In this document: in pieces, positions 13,501-26,100 of the stretch
How positions within the stretch are numbered: position 1 is the first letter of the stretch
Layout: every line of letters begins with the position of its first letter
Assembly (NCBI RefSeq): GCF_949987535.1
Contig: NC_080078.1
Coordinates: 29,222,942 to 29,286,941 of the forward strand
DNA from: Balaenoptera acutorostrata
Lineage: Eukaryota > Chordata > Mammalia > Artiodactyla > Balaenopteridae
DNA length: 64,000 bases
Reading direction: 5' to 3'
The notes under the pieces: generated by a model
The model's input: only the letters and a program-made list of their open reading frames with translations
Told to the model about the DNA's origin: nothing
Databases searched by the model: none
Translations under genes and position numbers: made by a program

Positions 13501-16500
13501 TTCAGGGACTATATGAATGTCCTTTTAATTTTATTGGTATTGAACAGAATTTATTCAAGGATCTTGATAATACATATGATTATAGAATCTTAAAAAGGAC
13601 TGATCATTGCCTTCTTGGGCTAGAGCTACCAAGGGAGAATCTAGAGAAGTAATGTGTATTTGTTGAGCAGAATCTTACTTATTTGATCTGTCCTGGGCTG
13701 CAGATTACTTTTATAATATCCGTAAAGGAAAAGTTTATGAAGCAAATTCAGACAATAAACATGGTTTTACATTTCAGTTACTGAAAATGTTTTAAAATTG
13801 GTTGTGATGGGTAGATTTTTTAGTAAGTTAAACAGAGGCTTCTAATTTGAAAGCCTAATTAGTTGCCATTGTTCTGAATTATTGAGGTTTTTGTTTTGTT
13901 ATTGAACTTCTATTTTTCCTGTATTTTAAAAGATAAGTAAAATGGATGTATAGCTCTCAATTTTTAATAGAAGTTATTTCTATTAAACAGTACCTGTGGA
14001 ACCTTCTCAAGAGGAACAGTCATTGTTGTGTGAAGGTAATTTTCTATGATGTGACTCTTTGAACATCTAATTCAGAAAACATTAAGTTGTCTGTGGTGTG
14101 TAAAGCTAGATACTATTTTGTAAATGTATATTATATCTCAATTTCTTGTCTAGGTTCAAATTCAGCTGTTAGCATGGAACTTTCAGAACCTGTTGGTAAG
14201 AAAATTTCTGACCATATTAATACAGTAATATGAAACTCTTTCACTCTCAAGATTTAAGGTGCAAATGTAAGTGTTATGCTTATTATAATGCCTACATTTA
14301 AAACTGAGTCTTTGCTGTTAGGATTTAGAAAGCAGAACTAATTGGGCATTAACACTGCCATGATAAATTTATTGATGGCAAATATAAAAGAATCGAATGG
14401 AGGAAATGCTAAAGTCAGTTTGAATAGTTGTACTTGATCCATTTACTTTGTGAAAATTTTTTTCCTTTTTGTAATGTTCTTACCCTTAAGGGTTTCATAT
14501 TCCCAAGGTGATTAATAACGTCAATATCAAAGTTCTGTTACTTGCAGAGGAAAAAGAAAAGATCTAAATCTTTTCACACTTTTTTGTATTCTGATTTGGA
14601 ACTTCCCCTTTCTTCTACTGTCAGGACATCTTGACGATGGAATAACTGGGCTGTTAGGAATGTTAGATCTGCTGTTCATGTTTTGTTTGTCCTTATGAAG
14701 ATGAAGCTACGTTAAAATAGTCTCTTCTAGTCTCTGAGTCAGAGCTCTGATGTTAGCAGTGAGGCTAGCTTGTCCGTTTCTATTGTAAAAGAGATTTTCT
14801 TGCTTGTGTGTCACTAGAGGTTAGGAAATGGAACTGAATATGTTAAGTTCTATTTGTTATTTGAAAGCATCTGTGTTTTAAAGTATAGATGATAAATGTT
14901 TTTCGGAATACTAAGCTAAAATGTCTTAATTCAGTAGAAAACGGGGAGACAGAAATGTCCCCAGAAGAATCATGGGAGCACAAAGAAGAAATAAGTGAAG
15001 CAGAGCCAGGGAGTGGTTCCTTGGGAGATGGAAGGCCCACAGAGGAAAGTGCCCAGGAAATGATGGAGGAGGAAGAGGAAATACCAAAACCTAAATCTGT
15101 GGTTGCACCGCCAGGTGCTCCTAAGAAAGAACACGTAAATGTAGTATTCATTGGGCATGTAGGTAAGTTGTACTCATAGCAGTGATAAGAAATGACCAAA
15201 GTTATTGGGTACATCAAACATAGAACATCTTATTTAGCTACTCGGAAGTGTTTCGTGAAACTGAACTAAATTAATCCAAAATGTCTTGATTTTTAACTCA
15301 ATAGATTTTTTTTAGCTGGCAAAACATTGCCAGTGCTTTATTTTTGAAGGTTGTGATGGCATGGAAGCTGGAAGAAAATAAGCTTCAGTATATTTGTATG
15401 TAATGCATAACTGGTCTATAGACCACTGATGATGGCTCAGCATATTATGACATGTTAATTAATAGCATAGAAAATGTGCCTATATTTTTTGTGTGAACTT
15501 CAGTTGATTTTGCGGTATTAACTTTACTAGGTAGTTTAATTTTGTGTATGCAAAAAATGAATAATTTGGAGTAACTTCTGGATGTTGTCAGGTTGCTGGT
15601 TTAGCACACAAAACCAAACCCTATTTCATTTATTCAGATATTCTCTGCCAATCTCACTTGTCAGAGAGAAGTGAGAAGAAAATAAGGGAATTATGTGCCC
15701 CTTTTTCTTCCCTTTATCTTATCTCTGCCTTGCCCTGAATTTGACGATACACCGTTCTACTTTTTTTTAGTAGCAAGAATTCCTTTGAAATTTTAAAGGA
15801 ACACCTATACTGGCTAAAAGTGAAAAAGCAGACTACCTAAATGTAGTTCATGGGTCTTTGGCTACTTTTGTTCTCCTTCAAGGCTCCTCTTGGGTAATTC
15901 ATATTCTGTTGCTGCTGCAGAAGGTCAAGGAGCAATCTGTTAAAGTCTTTCTTTCCTTATCAGTAAAGTAGCGCTAAGTCATTGCAGAGCTTCAGGGGGT
16001 CTTAGCTTCAAAGGGAGAAGGTGACTAACCAGAGCTTATGACCCAAATTCCTATCATTGCAGTTGCTTTTGCAAGCTGTAATTATGATGTTAAACGGACC
16101 TTTAGTTGTATTCCTATATAGTGATGGTGTTTTGTTTTTATTACACCTGCGGTTTGCCTATTGTTGATGATGTTGTTACTTTTAGATGCTGGCAAGTCAA
16201 CCATTGGAGGACAAATAATGTAAGTATATTTTTTGTTAAATATCTTAAGAGTCTCATGGAACATTAATTAAATGTATTTCCAATAGCTGTCTTTTAGATT
16301 TGTGTATAAAAATATAGAGCCCTAGATTATAAGAAATCTTAGTCTGCTCTAAATATGATTTTCTTGGGAATAATGAATCTGGGGAACGGGTTTTTCCTCA
16401 TTCATCAACTCCTTGAATATATGTGGATTTAATCAAAGACAGTCTGGCTAACATGCTGAATAGTTTTTTTTATCACATATAGAAGGTATCTAGGTATGAA

Positions 16501-19500
16501 AATGCCATGGTTGACTTTTAGTGATGTGTTCTAGAATTGAAAAATAATTAAAATGTCTTTTTAATCTCTCCTAAATTAGACTCATTTCTTTAAGCTGTGT
16601 CATCAGAGGATCCAGAGGGCATATCTTTATTGTCTTGCCTTGTTAAGTAATCTTAATCAGTAATCTTGGCAATTACTTTTGAAAATTTCCACAACAGACC
16701 ATAAAGCAGGCTATTACACATCAATCCTTACCTAAGGCTCTGTGGAAGGAAGTGACAGGCCCAGTTGATGTTGTGTTTTAGGAGAGTGTATATTTTTTGC
16801 TTATGGGCTGGAAGTTTCATTGGCATTTCACCAAGATTCTATACCAAAATGGTTAGAAGTATGCACTGTAGATGACTCTGCAGAGAACACATAGAGACTA
16901 AAGCTAAGAACAGGATTTGATTTGGATTGAGTCAAGGGAAGCAGTTAGGTATTACTAAAGAATTATTTAAAAATTTATAATCTCATTTTGACTAATATTT
17001 TAAAAATATTGAAATGTATTAGTAAGACATAATTGCTTGGACAACAGTTGGAATTATTTTCTTTTATACAGTATTTACATTAGCTTTTTTAAACTTTTAT
17101 TCTGAAATAATTTTAGACTTAACAGAAAGGTTGCAAAAACAGTACAGAGTTGCTATACAACTAATTTTACCATATTAAATAACCATAGTACAATCATCAC
17201 AACTAGGGAGTTAACACTGGCACAATACTGTTTACTAAACTACAGCTCTTACTTGAATTTTACCAGTTTTTCCACCAGTGTCATTTTTTTCTGTTCTGGA
17301 GTTCCACATTGCATTTAATTGTTAAGTCTCCTTAGTCTCCTCCAACTTGTGACATTTTCTCAGTCTTGCCTTTCATGACCTTCATAATTTGAAGAGTGTT
17401 ATTTGGTTATTTTATGAGATGCTCCTCAATTTGGGTTTGACTGATGTTAACAATTAGATTGAGGTATGCATTTTGGATAAGAATGTCACAGAAGGTATGT
17501 TGTGGTCTTAACAGAGCATCCTATCAGGGCGCACAAAATAGCAATATTCAGTATGTTTTATTTATTACTGGTGATAATAGCCATGATTACTTAGTTAAGG
17601 TGTTGTCTGCCAGAATTCTCCACTGGAAAGTTATTTTTTCCCCCATTATCTTGGGGGAAGTAATTTGAGACTGTAAATATCTTTTCCACTGGAACGTTCC
17701 ATAATTTCAGCATCTACCCCAATGGTACTTGTACTTTAAAGTAGCTTTTTGTGGAGTTCAAATTCCCCTCAAAAGAGTTTTAAAGGTTTCCTAACTTCAC
17801 AACTGAATAATTTGTGAGTAACTAAATGTTGTTTCTCTTTTCTTTCAACATTTTCAGGTATTTGACTGGAATGGTTGACAAAAGGACACTTGAGAAATAT
17901 GAAAGAGAAGCTAAAGAAAAAAACAGAGAAACTTGGTAAACTTTTATGACACTATAAATTACTTATAAGGAAACTCTGCCTACTTAATGCTTTTGTAGTC
18001 TACTAAGATGTAAGTTCATGAGGTCTAAAATGGTGTCATAACAAAGGAAAAGTTTCCCTTCCCCTCATACTACCTAGTAGATCAGTTCCTGATGACTTCA
18101 TAACTTTACACAGAGAAAATCTGGGAACATCCAAACATCCAGGATAATAATAGGAGACTTGTGGGATAAATTATAAAACATCTATTTAATTAAGTCATTA
18201 CCTGGCCACTAAAATTTCATTTATAGAATTTATAGTAACCAGGAATAGAACTGATGTTACAGTGGAATTTGGGGAGAAAGCAGGTAACATAATAGCACTT
18301 AGGGTATGATCATTATGTGAATAATGAAAAAAGAATAGACGGAATTACTGACAGTGGTTGCCTTTGCATGGTGAGAGAAAGGGTCAGCTTTTTTCTTCTT
18401 TCTAACCTTATTTTTTTTAAGTTAACAAGCTTTATCTAAATAGGACATTGACGGTCTTTTTTTTTTTTTTTAATTGTATTTCTGTTAAGGGAAAAAATCC
18501 TAATCAGTATAATACTAAAAAATGGATTACTTACTATGAAATACAGATTATGTCATCTAAATTAACACCTACTGTTACAGATGGTTTAAATTTATATAAG
18601 TAATCCGTATATAGCGAAGAAATATCGAAATAATTTTTAGCAAGTAACCATTGCTCCCAAATGGTGGATTAGTGGCCTTTACTTTTGAAAGATACCCTTA
18701 GACAGCATTATTTGTATTATACTTTGTGCTAGATGATTTTTAAAATGAAATATAAAGGAACTTATTACTTAACTCATGGTGATATTGGCATTGGTACTAA
18801 ATAGTCTTTCTTTGTATGTTGTCAGCTTGTTCTCATACATAATGTTTGCTTATAGAATATATAATTGACACTGGATATATATAAAAGCACTGAGTGTTTG
18901 AATCACAAGAATACAAGTTTTAGTCATTTAATTTTTATTTCTACCCAGTCCTGTTCATGATTTAAATGTTGGTAGAAGAATATTTTTAAAACTTTCATGT
19001 TCTTACCAGTATTCTTCTTACTTTAAAATTATTTCAGGTACTTATCTTGGGCCTTAGACACAAACCAGGAAGAACGAGACAAGGGTAAAACAGTAGAAGT
19101 GGGTCGTGCCTATTTTGAAACGGAAAAGAAGCATTTTACAATTCTAGATGCCCCTGGCCACAAGAGTTTTGTCCCAAATATGATTGGTGGTGCTTCTCAA
19201 GCAGATTTGGCTGTACTGGTAAGGAAAGACATTTCCAATTCATCTGTGTATTTGTTAACAGCCCAACTTAAAATGTAAACATTTGAATTTACCTTCTAAA
19301 AGCTAGAATTTAGGTTACAGTGAACTATAATATATAGTCACAATTTTCACTTTTGTCTCTCTAATCTGCCCAAGAAATCTTCATAATTTGATTTACTCAT
19401 GAAAATGTTTCAGTTTTTCTCTACCCTTTATTACCTCTTACTGTGCCAGAAATTAGTGTCCACTGACTGCCAAGCCTAATCCATTTTGTACCCAGTAAGT

Positions 19501-20095
19501 GTACTGTGGGTACAAAAATGAATAAGAAATTATCCGTTTTAAGGTCTTCAGTCATTTTGCAATTTTTTTGGCAGGCGATGGTCAGTGTACTAGCACTAAA
19601 TCACATACATATTTGAATTTTAAAATACAAAGGCATACTAGATTTTGGAGAATTGGGAATCAAGAAACATTTACCAAAATCTTAAAGCATTTAGACATTG
19701 TGATGTTCAAAAGTATGTATGTTATAACTCATTTACTTATATTTTCTTGGAAGAAGCTTCTGATAAAACTGAAAGGAAAGGTGTTTTATTGCTAGAAGAG
19801 TGTACCTGAATGTGTAAGAATAAACTGTTTGGGCTTCCCTGGTGGCGCAGTGGTTGAGAATCTGCCTGCCAATGCAGGGGACACGGGTTCGAGCCCTGGT
19901 CTGGGAAGATCCCACATGCCGCGGAGCAACTGGGCCCGTGAGCCACAATTACTAAGCCTGCGCGTCTGGAGCCTGTGCTCCGCAACAAGAGAGGCCGCGA
20001 TAGTGAGAGGCCCGCGCACCGCGATGAAGAGTGGCCCGCACTTGCCACAACTAGAGAGAAAGCCCTCGCAAAGAAACGAAGACCCAACACAGCCA

Positions 20096-20154
<59 letters not shown>

Positions 20155-23100
20155 AATTAAAAAATATATATATATATTAAAAAAAAAAAAAAAGAGTAAA
20201 CTGTTTGATTTCTTGGAATAGGTAATCTCTGCCAGGAAAGGAGAGTTTGAAACTGGATTTGAAAAAGGAGGACAGACAAGAGAACATGCAATGTTGGCAA
20301 AGACAGCAGGTGTAAAACACTTAATTGTGCTTATTAATAAGATGGATGATCCAACAGTAAATTGGAGCAATGAGAGGTAAGTTTGGATGTCTTACTGTTT
20401 TTTTTTTTTTTTTTTTATAGACATGTTAGTGGAATAAAGGATGGTTTTGTTACTGTATGTTTTCCCCTGGGGTTTTTCTAAACCTTAATTTATGTAATGT
20501 TGAAACTAGAGTTCAGTTGCTTTACATTATAATTATTTATAAATATTAATAGATATGAAGAATGTAAAGAGAAACTAGTGCCATTTTTGAAAAAAGTTGG
20601 CTTCAATCCCAAAAAGGACATTCACTTCATGCCCTGCTCAGGACTGACTGGAGCAAATCTTAAAGAGCAATCAGATTTCTGTCCTTGGTACATGTAAGTA
20701 ACCTTTTTAAAAGTTTGTGTCTTAATAAGTAATTTAAGAAAATACTGACTGTAACTTTGGCATTAAAAATACCATGGGAAAAAAAAAAATACCATGACCT
20801 TTGTCTTTTAATTGGGTTGTCTTTTTGTTATTGAGTTGTTAAGGGTACTTTACTCACCTGATGTAAGTCCCTTATCAGATATGCGATTTGCAAGTATTTT
20901 CTCCCATTCTGTGGGCTGTCTTTTTACTTTCTTGATGGTGTCCTTTGAAGCACAAAAGGTCTTAATTTTGATGAAGTCTAGTTTATTTTCTTTCTTAATT
21001 GTGCTTTTGGTGTCATGCCTAGGGAAGTGTTGCCTAATCCAGTCATAAAGAGTTAGCCCTGTTACTTTCATTTAAGCCTATTGAAGCTCTTAGGGTAGTG
21101 TTTCATTTTGGATTAATTTTTTGTAAGGTAAAGTGTTGATTATTTTAGCTTTATGAGTGTTTAAATTGGGAAGTGTGAGTCTTTGATTTTTTTTTTTTTC
21201 CCCCCAAATTATTTTGGCTGTTCTGGGTCCCTTGAATATTAGGATCAGCTCATCAATTTCTGCAAAAAGGCAGCTGGGATTTTACTAAGGATTGCATTGA
21301 ATTTGTAGATCGGTTTGGGGGGAGCATTGCGATCTTGGCAATGTTAAGCCTCCCAATCCATATACTGTAGTTTTAAAAGGGAAACTATTAATATTTTATA
21401 GAATCCTGATTTCAGAGCTGGAAAACTCCATAAAAATTAAGTAATAGAGTGGAGTCATTTTATTACAATATGTGGGCTATTTGCCATAAAATACTTTTCT
21501 CAATTTTAATAAAATAAGTTTATGGGGAAGCTTTTTCATTATATTGAGCTATTTTGTTATTTTGTTTTTTTAATTTTCTGAGGAATAGGTGAAATGAACT
21601 GGATAATAAAAAGGTTGAATGAGAAGAGTACATGGGTAGAATGGAAATATTGTTATAACCACTTTTTTTTGTATAAAGTTAGAGTCATGTAATTTCTTAA
21701 AATTTTAACATTTATGTTGACTCTCTATAATGGATATTTGTTATGTTCTCAGTGGATTACCATTTATTCCATATCTGGATAATTTGCCAAACTTCAATAG
21801 ATCAGTTGATGGACCAATCAGGCTGCCAATTGTGGATAAGTACAAGGTACCCAAAATGTTCAAGAACTTGGGTTTTATGGGTGGTGATAAGTGGTTTTGT
21901 TTTAAATTATGAAATAACTTTAATAATTAACAACATAACATAGATGTCTCTTTTTTAATGGTTATATATTATTCAGTGATATAGATAGACCATAATTTAA
22001 TCAACAAACTTAGTTTATTTCAGCTATTTTCCAGTGAGCCAATGATCAGTTTTAGAGAGAGACTCCTATAAGTAAAACTGCTGGACGGGTTTGTGTATTA
22101 AAGTTGATGGATACTGACAAACAGCCTTCCAGAATACAGTGCTAACTTACATGACCACCAGCAAGCAGTATATGAGTGCTAGTTTTCCATAGCCTCACCA
22201 ACACTGGATGTTAATCTTTAGAAAAAATAAGCTTCAGTATTTTTAACTAGGTTTTTAAGTATTGCACTACCAATACGTAATATTTTGCCCTTCTCAAACA
22301 CTTCATTCTTTGATTAGCTTCATGCTAAATTTCTTGAACAAGTATTTTTCTAATTTTATAAAAGAAAAGTCTCAGATATTTTTGAGAGAACCTGAATTTG
22401 AACAAATAATTCAGATCTTCAGACATAAAATTCTGCCCTGTCTCCTGCCGTGTGCTTTCTTTTTAAATCCTAAGCCTACTTATTTATTAGTATTACCTAT
22501 GCTTATGACACAGATATAGAGTATTTACCTGTGTTTAAGATTAATCCTAAGCATTCTACCACTTGAGCCAAAGATTTTCTTTTATGAGTAAGCCCTGCAA
22601 GATTTCACTTTGGGTTGTTGAACTGCTGTAGAGTAGTAATAGAAGCCTGACATTTGGTTTTTCATTTTAAATTTAAACAGGATATGGGCACTGTGGTCCT
22701 GGGAAAGCTAGAATCAGGATCTATTTGTAAAGGTCAGCAGCTTGTTATGATGCCAAACAAGGTAAGAATTAGTAATGCTCTTGCTCATTTAAATTTTCTC
22801 TTGAAAATATTAGCAAGGAGCCAGAACTATTCAATCTTAGGGATTTCATTAAAAGAAACAACTTTTTAAATCCAGGATTATGTTTTATTAATGTCAAGTA
22901 CAAAATTTAATCAAGAATATGTGATGTTATTTATTGACAAATGGAGAAGGGACAGTATTAGCTCCATGTTAGAGTTAAAAGGTACATCATCATGAAAGCT
23001 TCAACTCCGTTTTTTTGGGTTTTTTGTTTTTTTATTTATTTATTCTTGGCTGCATTGGGTCTTCGTTGCTGCGCACAGGGGATACTCTTAGTTGCAGTGA

Positions 23101-26100
23101 GCAGGCTTCTCATTGTGGTGGCTTCTCTTGTTGCAGAGCACAGGCTCTAGGCGCACGGGCTTCAGTAGTTGTAGCACGCGGGCTCAGTAGTTGTGGCTCG
23201 CGGGCTCTAGAGCACAGGCTCAGTAGTTGTGGCACACAGGCTTAGTTGCTCCGCGGCATGTGGGATCTTCCCAGACCAGGGCTTGAACCTGTGTCCCCTG
23301 CTATTGGCAGGTGGATTCTTAACCACTGTGCCACCAGGGAAGCCCAACTCCATTATTTTATAGGAAGTAAATGGTTAAGTGACTTGCTTCTGTTAACACG
23401 CTGGATTAGTAAGTGAGCCAGGGATGAAAACTCAGCTTTAATCATGATATAATTAGCTTCCTTTTATTTTTTGTACATACTTATGTTGGGTACTATAAAA
23501 TAATGTGTCTAACCTATGTTCCTAATTTATTTTGGGAGAAGAGGATTTGCCTTTATCATAAATAGGTCTTTCCCTCTTTCTTTCTACCTTATTGTAATTT
23601 CTTCATTATTGGAGAGGGTTTCATTAAGTAACATGCAGAAATCTCAAGCTATTCCTTTGTGTTATTTCTGACTGCTCAGTTGCTGATAATTGCAGATGAT
23701 GTGTTACTAAGAAACTGTTACCTGTTTTCCAGAGGACTTCTCTAACAATCTAGAGGTATTAGTTATGTAGGAAAATAGGCCTGAATCATCAGAACCTCCA
23801 AATAGAGACTTTAAGATCTAACTGAGAATTTCTTTTTTTTTTTTTTATAAATTTATTTATTTTTGGCTGTGTTGGGTCTTCGCTGCTGCACACAGGCTTT
23901 CTCTAGTTGTGGCGAGCGGGGCTACTCTTCGTTGCGGTGTGCGGGCTTCTCATTGTGTTGGCTTCTTTTGTTGTGGAGCACGGACTCTAGGCACGTGGGC
24001 TTCAGTAGTTGTGGTACATGGGCTCAGTAGTTGTGGTACATGGGCTCAGTAGTTGTAGCTTGTGGGCTCTAGAGCGCAGGCTGAGTAGTTGTGGCACATG
24101 GGCTTAGTTGCTCTGCGGCATGTGGGATCTTCCTGGACCAGGGCTTGAACCTGTGTGCCCTGCATTGGCAAGAGGATTCTTAACCACTGTGCCACCAAGG
24201 AGGTCCCCTGAGAATTTCTTTACCATGCTTATTACAGGAACAGTGAATTACAAAAGGTAATTGTCAGTGTACTGTTTAGGTATAATTGGAACCTTACAAA
24301 TTATACTTTGGCGTTTCTTGATGCCTTGGAGATCAGAGTATCCTATCATAGTATCTTTTTTCTGAGGTAATTATCTCTGCAACTTGAAGGTCAATGATAA
24401 ATGAATGGAAATAATGGTCAGTTTGAATCCTTGCTCTATTTTGTCTGTTCAGCAGTCACAGAAGTTGTGTTTGCTTGTGGAGATGGAAGCAAGGGGCTTG
24501 GGAAAGAAGAATAGGGAAGTGATTGCTTAATGCGTATAGAGTTTCCTTTTGGGGTGATGAAGGTGTTTTGGAGCCAGATACTGGTGATGGTTGTACACCA
24601 TTGTGAATGTAGATGCCACTGAATTGTACAATGTATAATGGTTTAAAACGGTAAATCTTATGAGTATTTTATCACAACAGAAAGAAAAGTACTTACTATG
24701 GGCCAGTGAACCTAGAGCTGGGCTATAGCTAAAGGTAAAGGGCCTTAATATACTAGTTCTTGTAGAAGCTGTCACTTTATACTAATAACTAAGCAGGTCA
24801 GTGTAGCATACCTTACAGTTGTTAATCAAGCCTTAAAAACTCAGTTCACTGAGTTCACTAGTCCCCTGAGTCTCAGTGGAACAGAATGAAATGTTTTAAA
24901 AGATGTAGATGCCAGGCTATTTTACATTAAAAAATTAATAGGTAGGCAACCTACAGAATGTGGGTAAAAAATTATATATCATAAATCTGATAAGGGGTTA
25001 CTATCCATAATATATCAAGAACTCCTACAACTCAACAACAAAAGGAAAACAAGCTGACTAAAAAATGAGCAAAGAACTTAAATAGACATTTCTACAAAGA
25101 AGATGTACAGTGGCCAAAAAACACATGAAAAGATGCTCAACGTCACTAATCATTAGGAAAATGCAAATCAGAGTCACAGTGAGATAACACCTCACACCCA
25201 TCTGGATGGCTACTATCAAAAACCCCAGAAAATCACAAATGCCAGTGAGGATGTGGAGAAATTGGAACCTTTGTGCACTGTTGGCAGGAATGTAAAATTG
25301 TGCAGCTGCTGTGGAAAACATAATGGCATTTCTTCAAAAAAATTAAAAATAGAATAATCATGATCCAGCAATTCCACATCTGGGTATATACCCTAAAGAA
25401 TTGAAAGCAGACCTTGAATAACTGATGCTCAGGGACTTCCCTGGTGGCGCAGTGGTTAATAATCCGCCTGCCATTGCAGGGGACACGGGTTCGAGCCCTG
25501 GTCCGGGAAAATGCCACATGCTGCGGAGCAACTAAGTCCGTGCACCACAACTACTGAGCCTGCGCTCTAGAGCCTGCACACCTAGAGCCCACGCACCTAG
25601 AGCCCGTGTTCCACAACAAGAGAAGCCACCGCAACAAGAAGCTCACGCACTGCAATGAAGAGTAGCCCCCACTCGCCGCAACTAGAGAAAGCCTGTGCAC
25701 AGCAACGAAGATCCAATGCAGCCAAAAATTAATTAATTAATAAAAAACAAAGAACTGATGTTCATAGCAGCATTATTCACAATAGCCAAAACGTGGAAGC
25801 AACCTGTAGTGTCCATTGATGGATGAATGAGCAAACAAAATGTGGTGTATACGTACAACAGAATATTACCTCAGCTTAAAAAGGAAGGAAATTCTAACAT
25901 AGGCTACAACATGGATGAACCTGGAGGGCATTCTACTAAGTGAAATAAGCCAGACACAAAAAGATAAATCATGTAGGACTCCACTTATGTGAGGTACTTA
26001 GAGTAGGTAAAATCCTAATACCTTTCATAAACTAAGAATTTGTTGGTCTTAATCTTAATTTTTCATAAGTATGGATTAGAGATTAGACTTGCTCTATTTT

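Noticed and set aside
19831..19905. tRNA-like heads of SINEs as tRNA genes
   Set aside because: They have A and B boxes from a tRNA(Glu) ancestor but no proper cloverleaf or anticodon arm, and are joined to SINE bodies.
19792..20370. 192-codon minus-strand ORF over GSPT1 exon 8 and its SINE
   Set aside because: It translates the antisense of the exon and the SINE with its TAAA tail.
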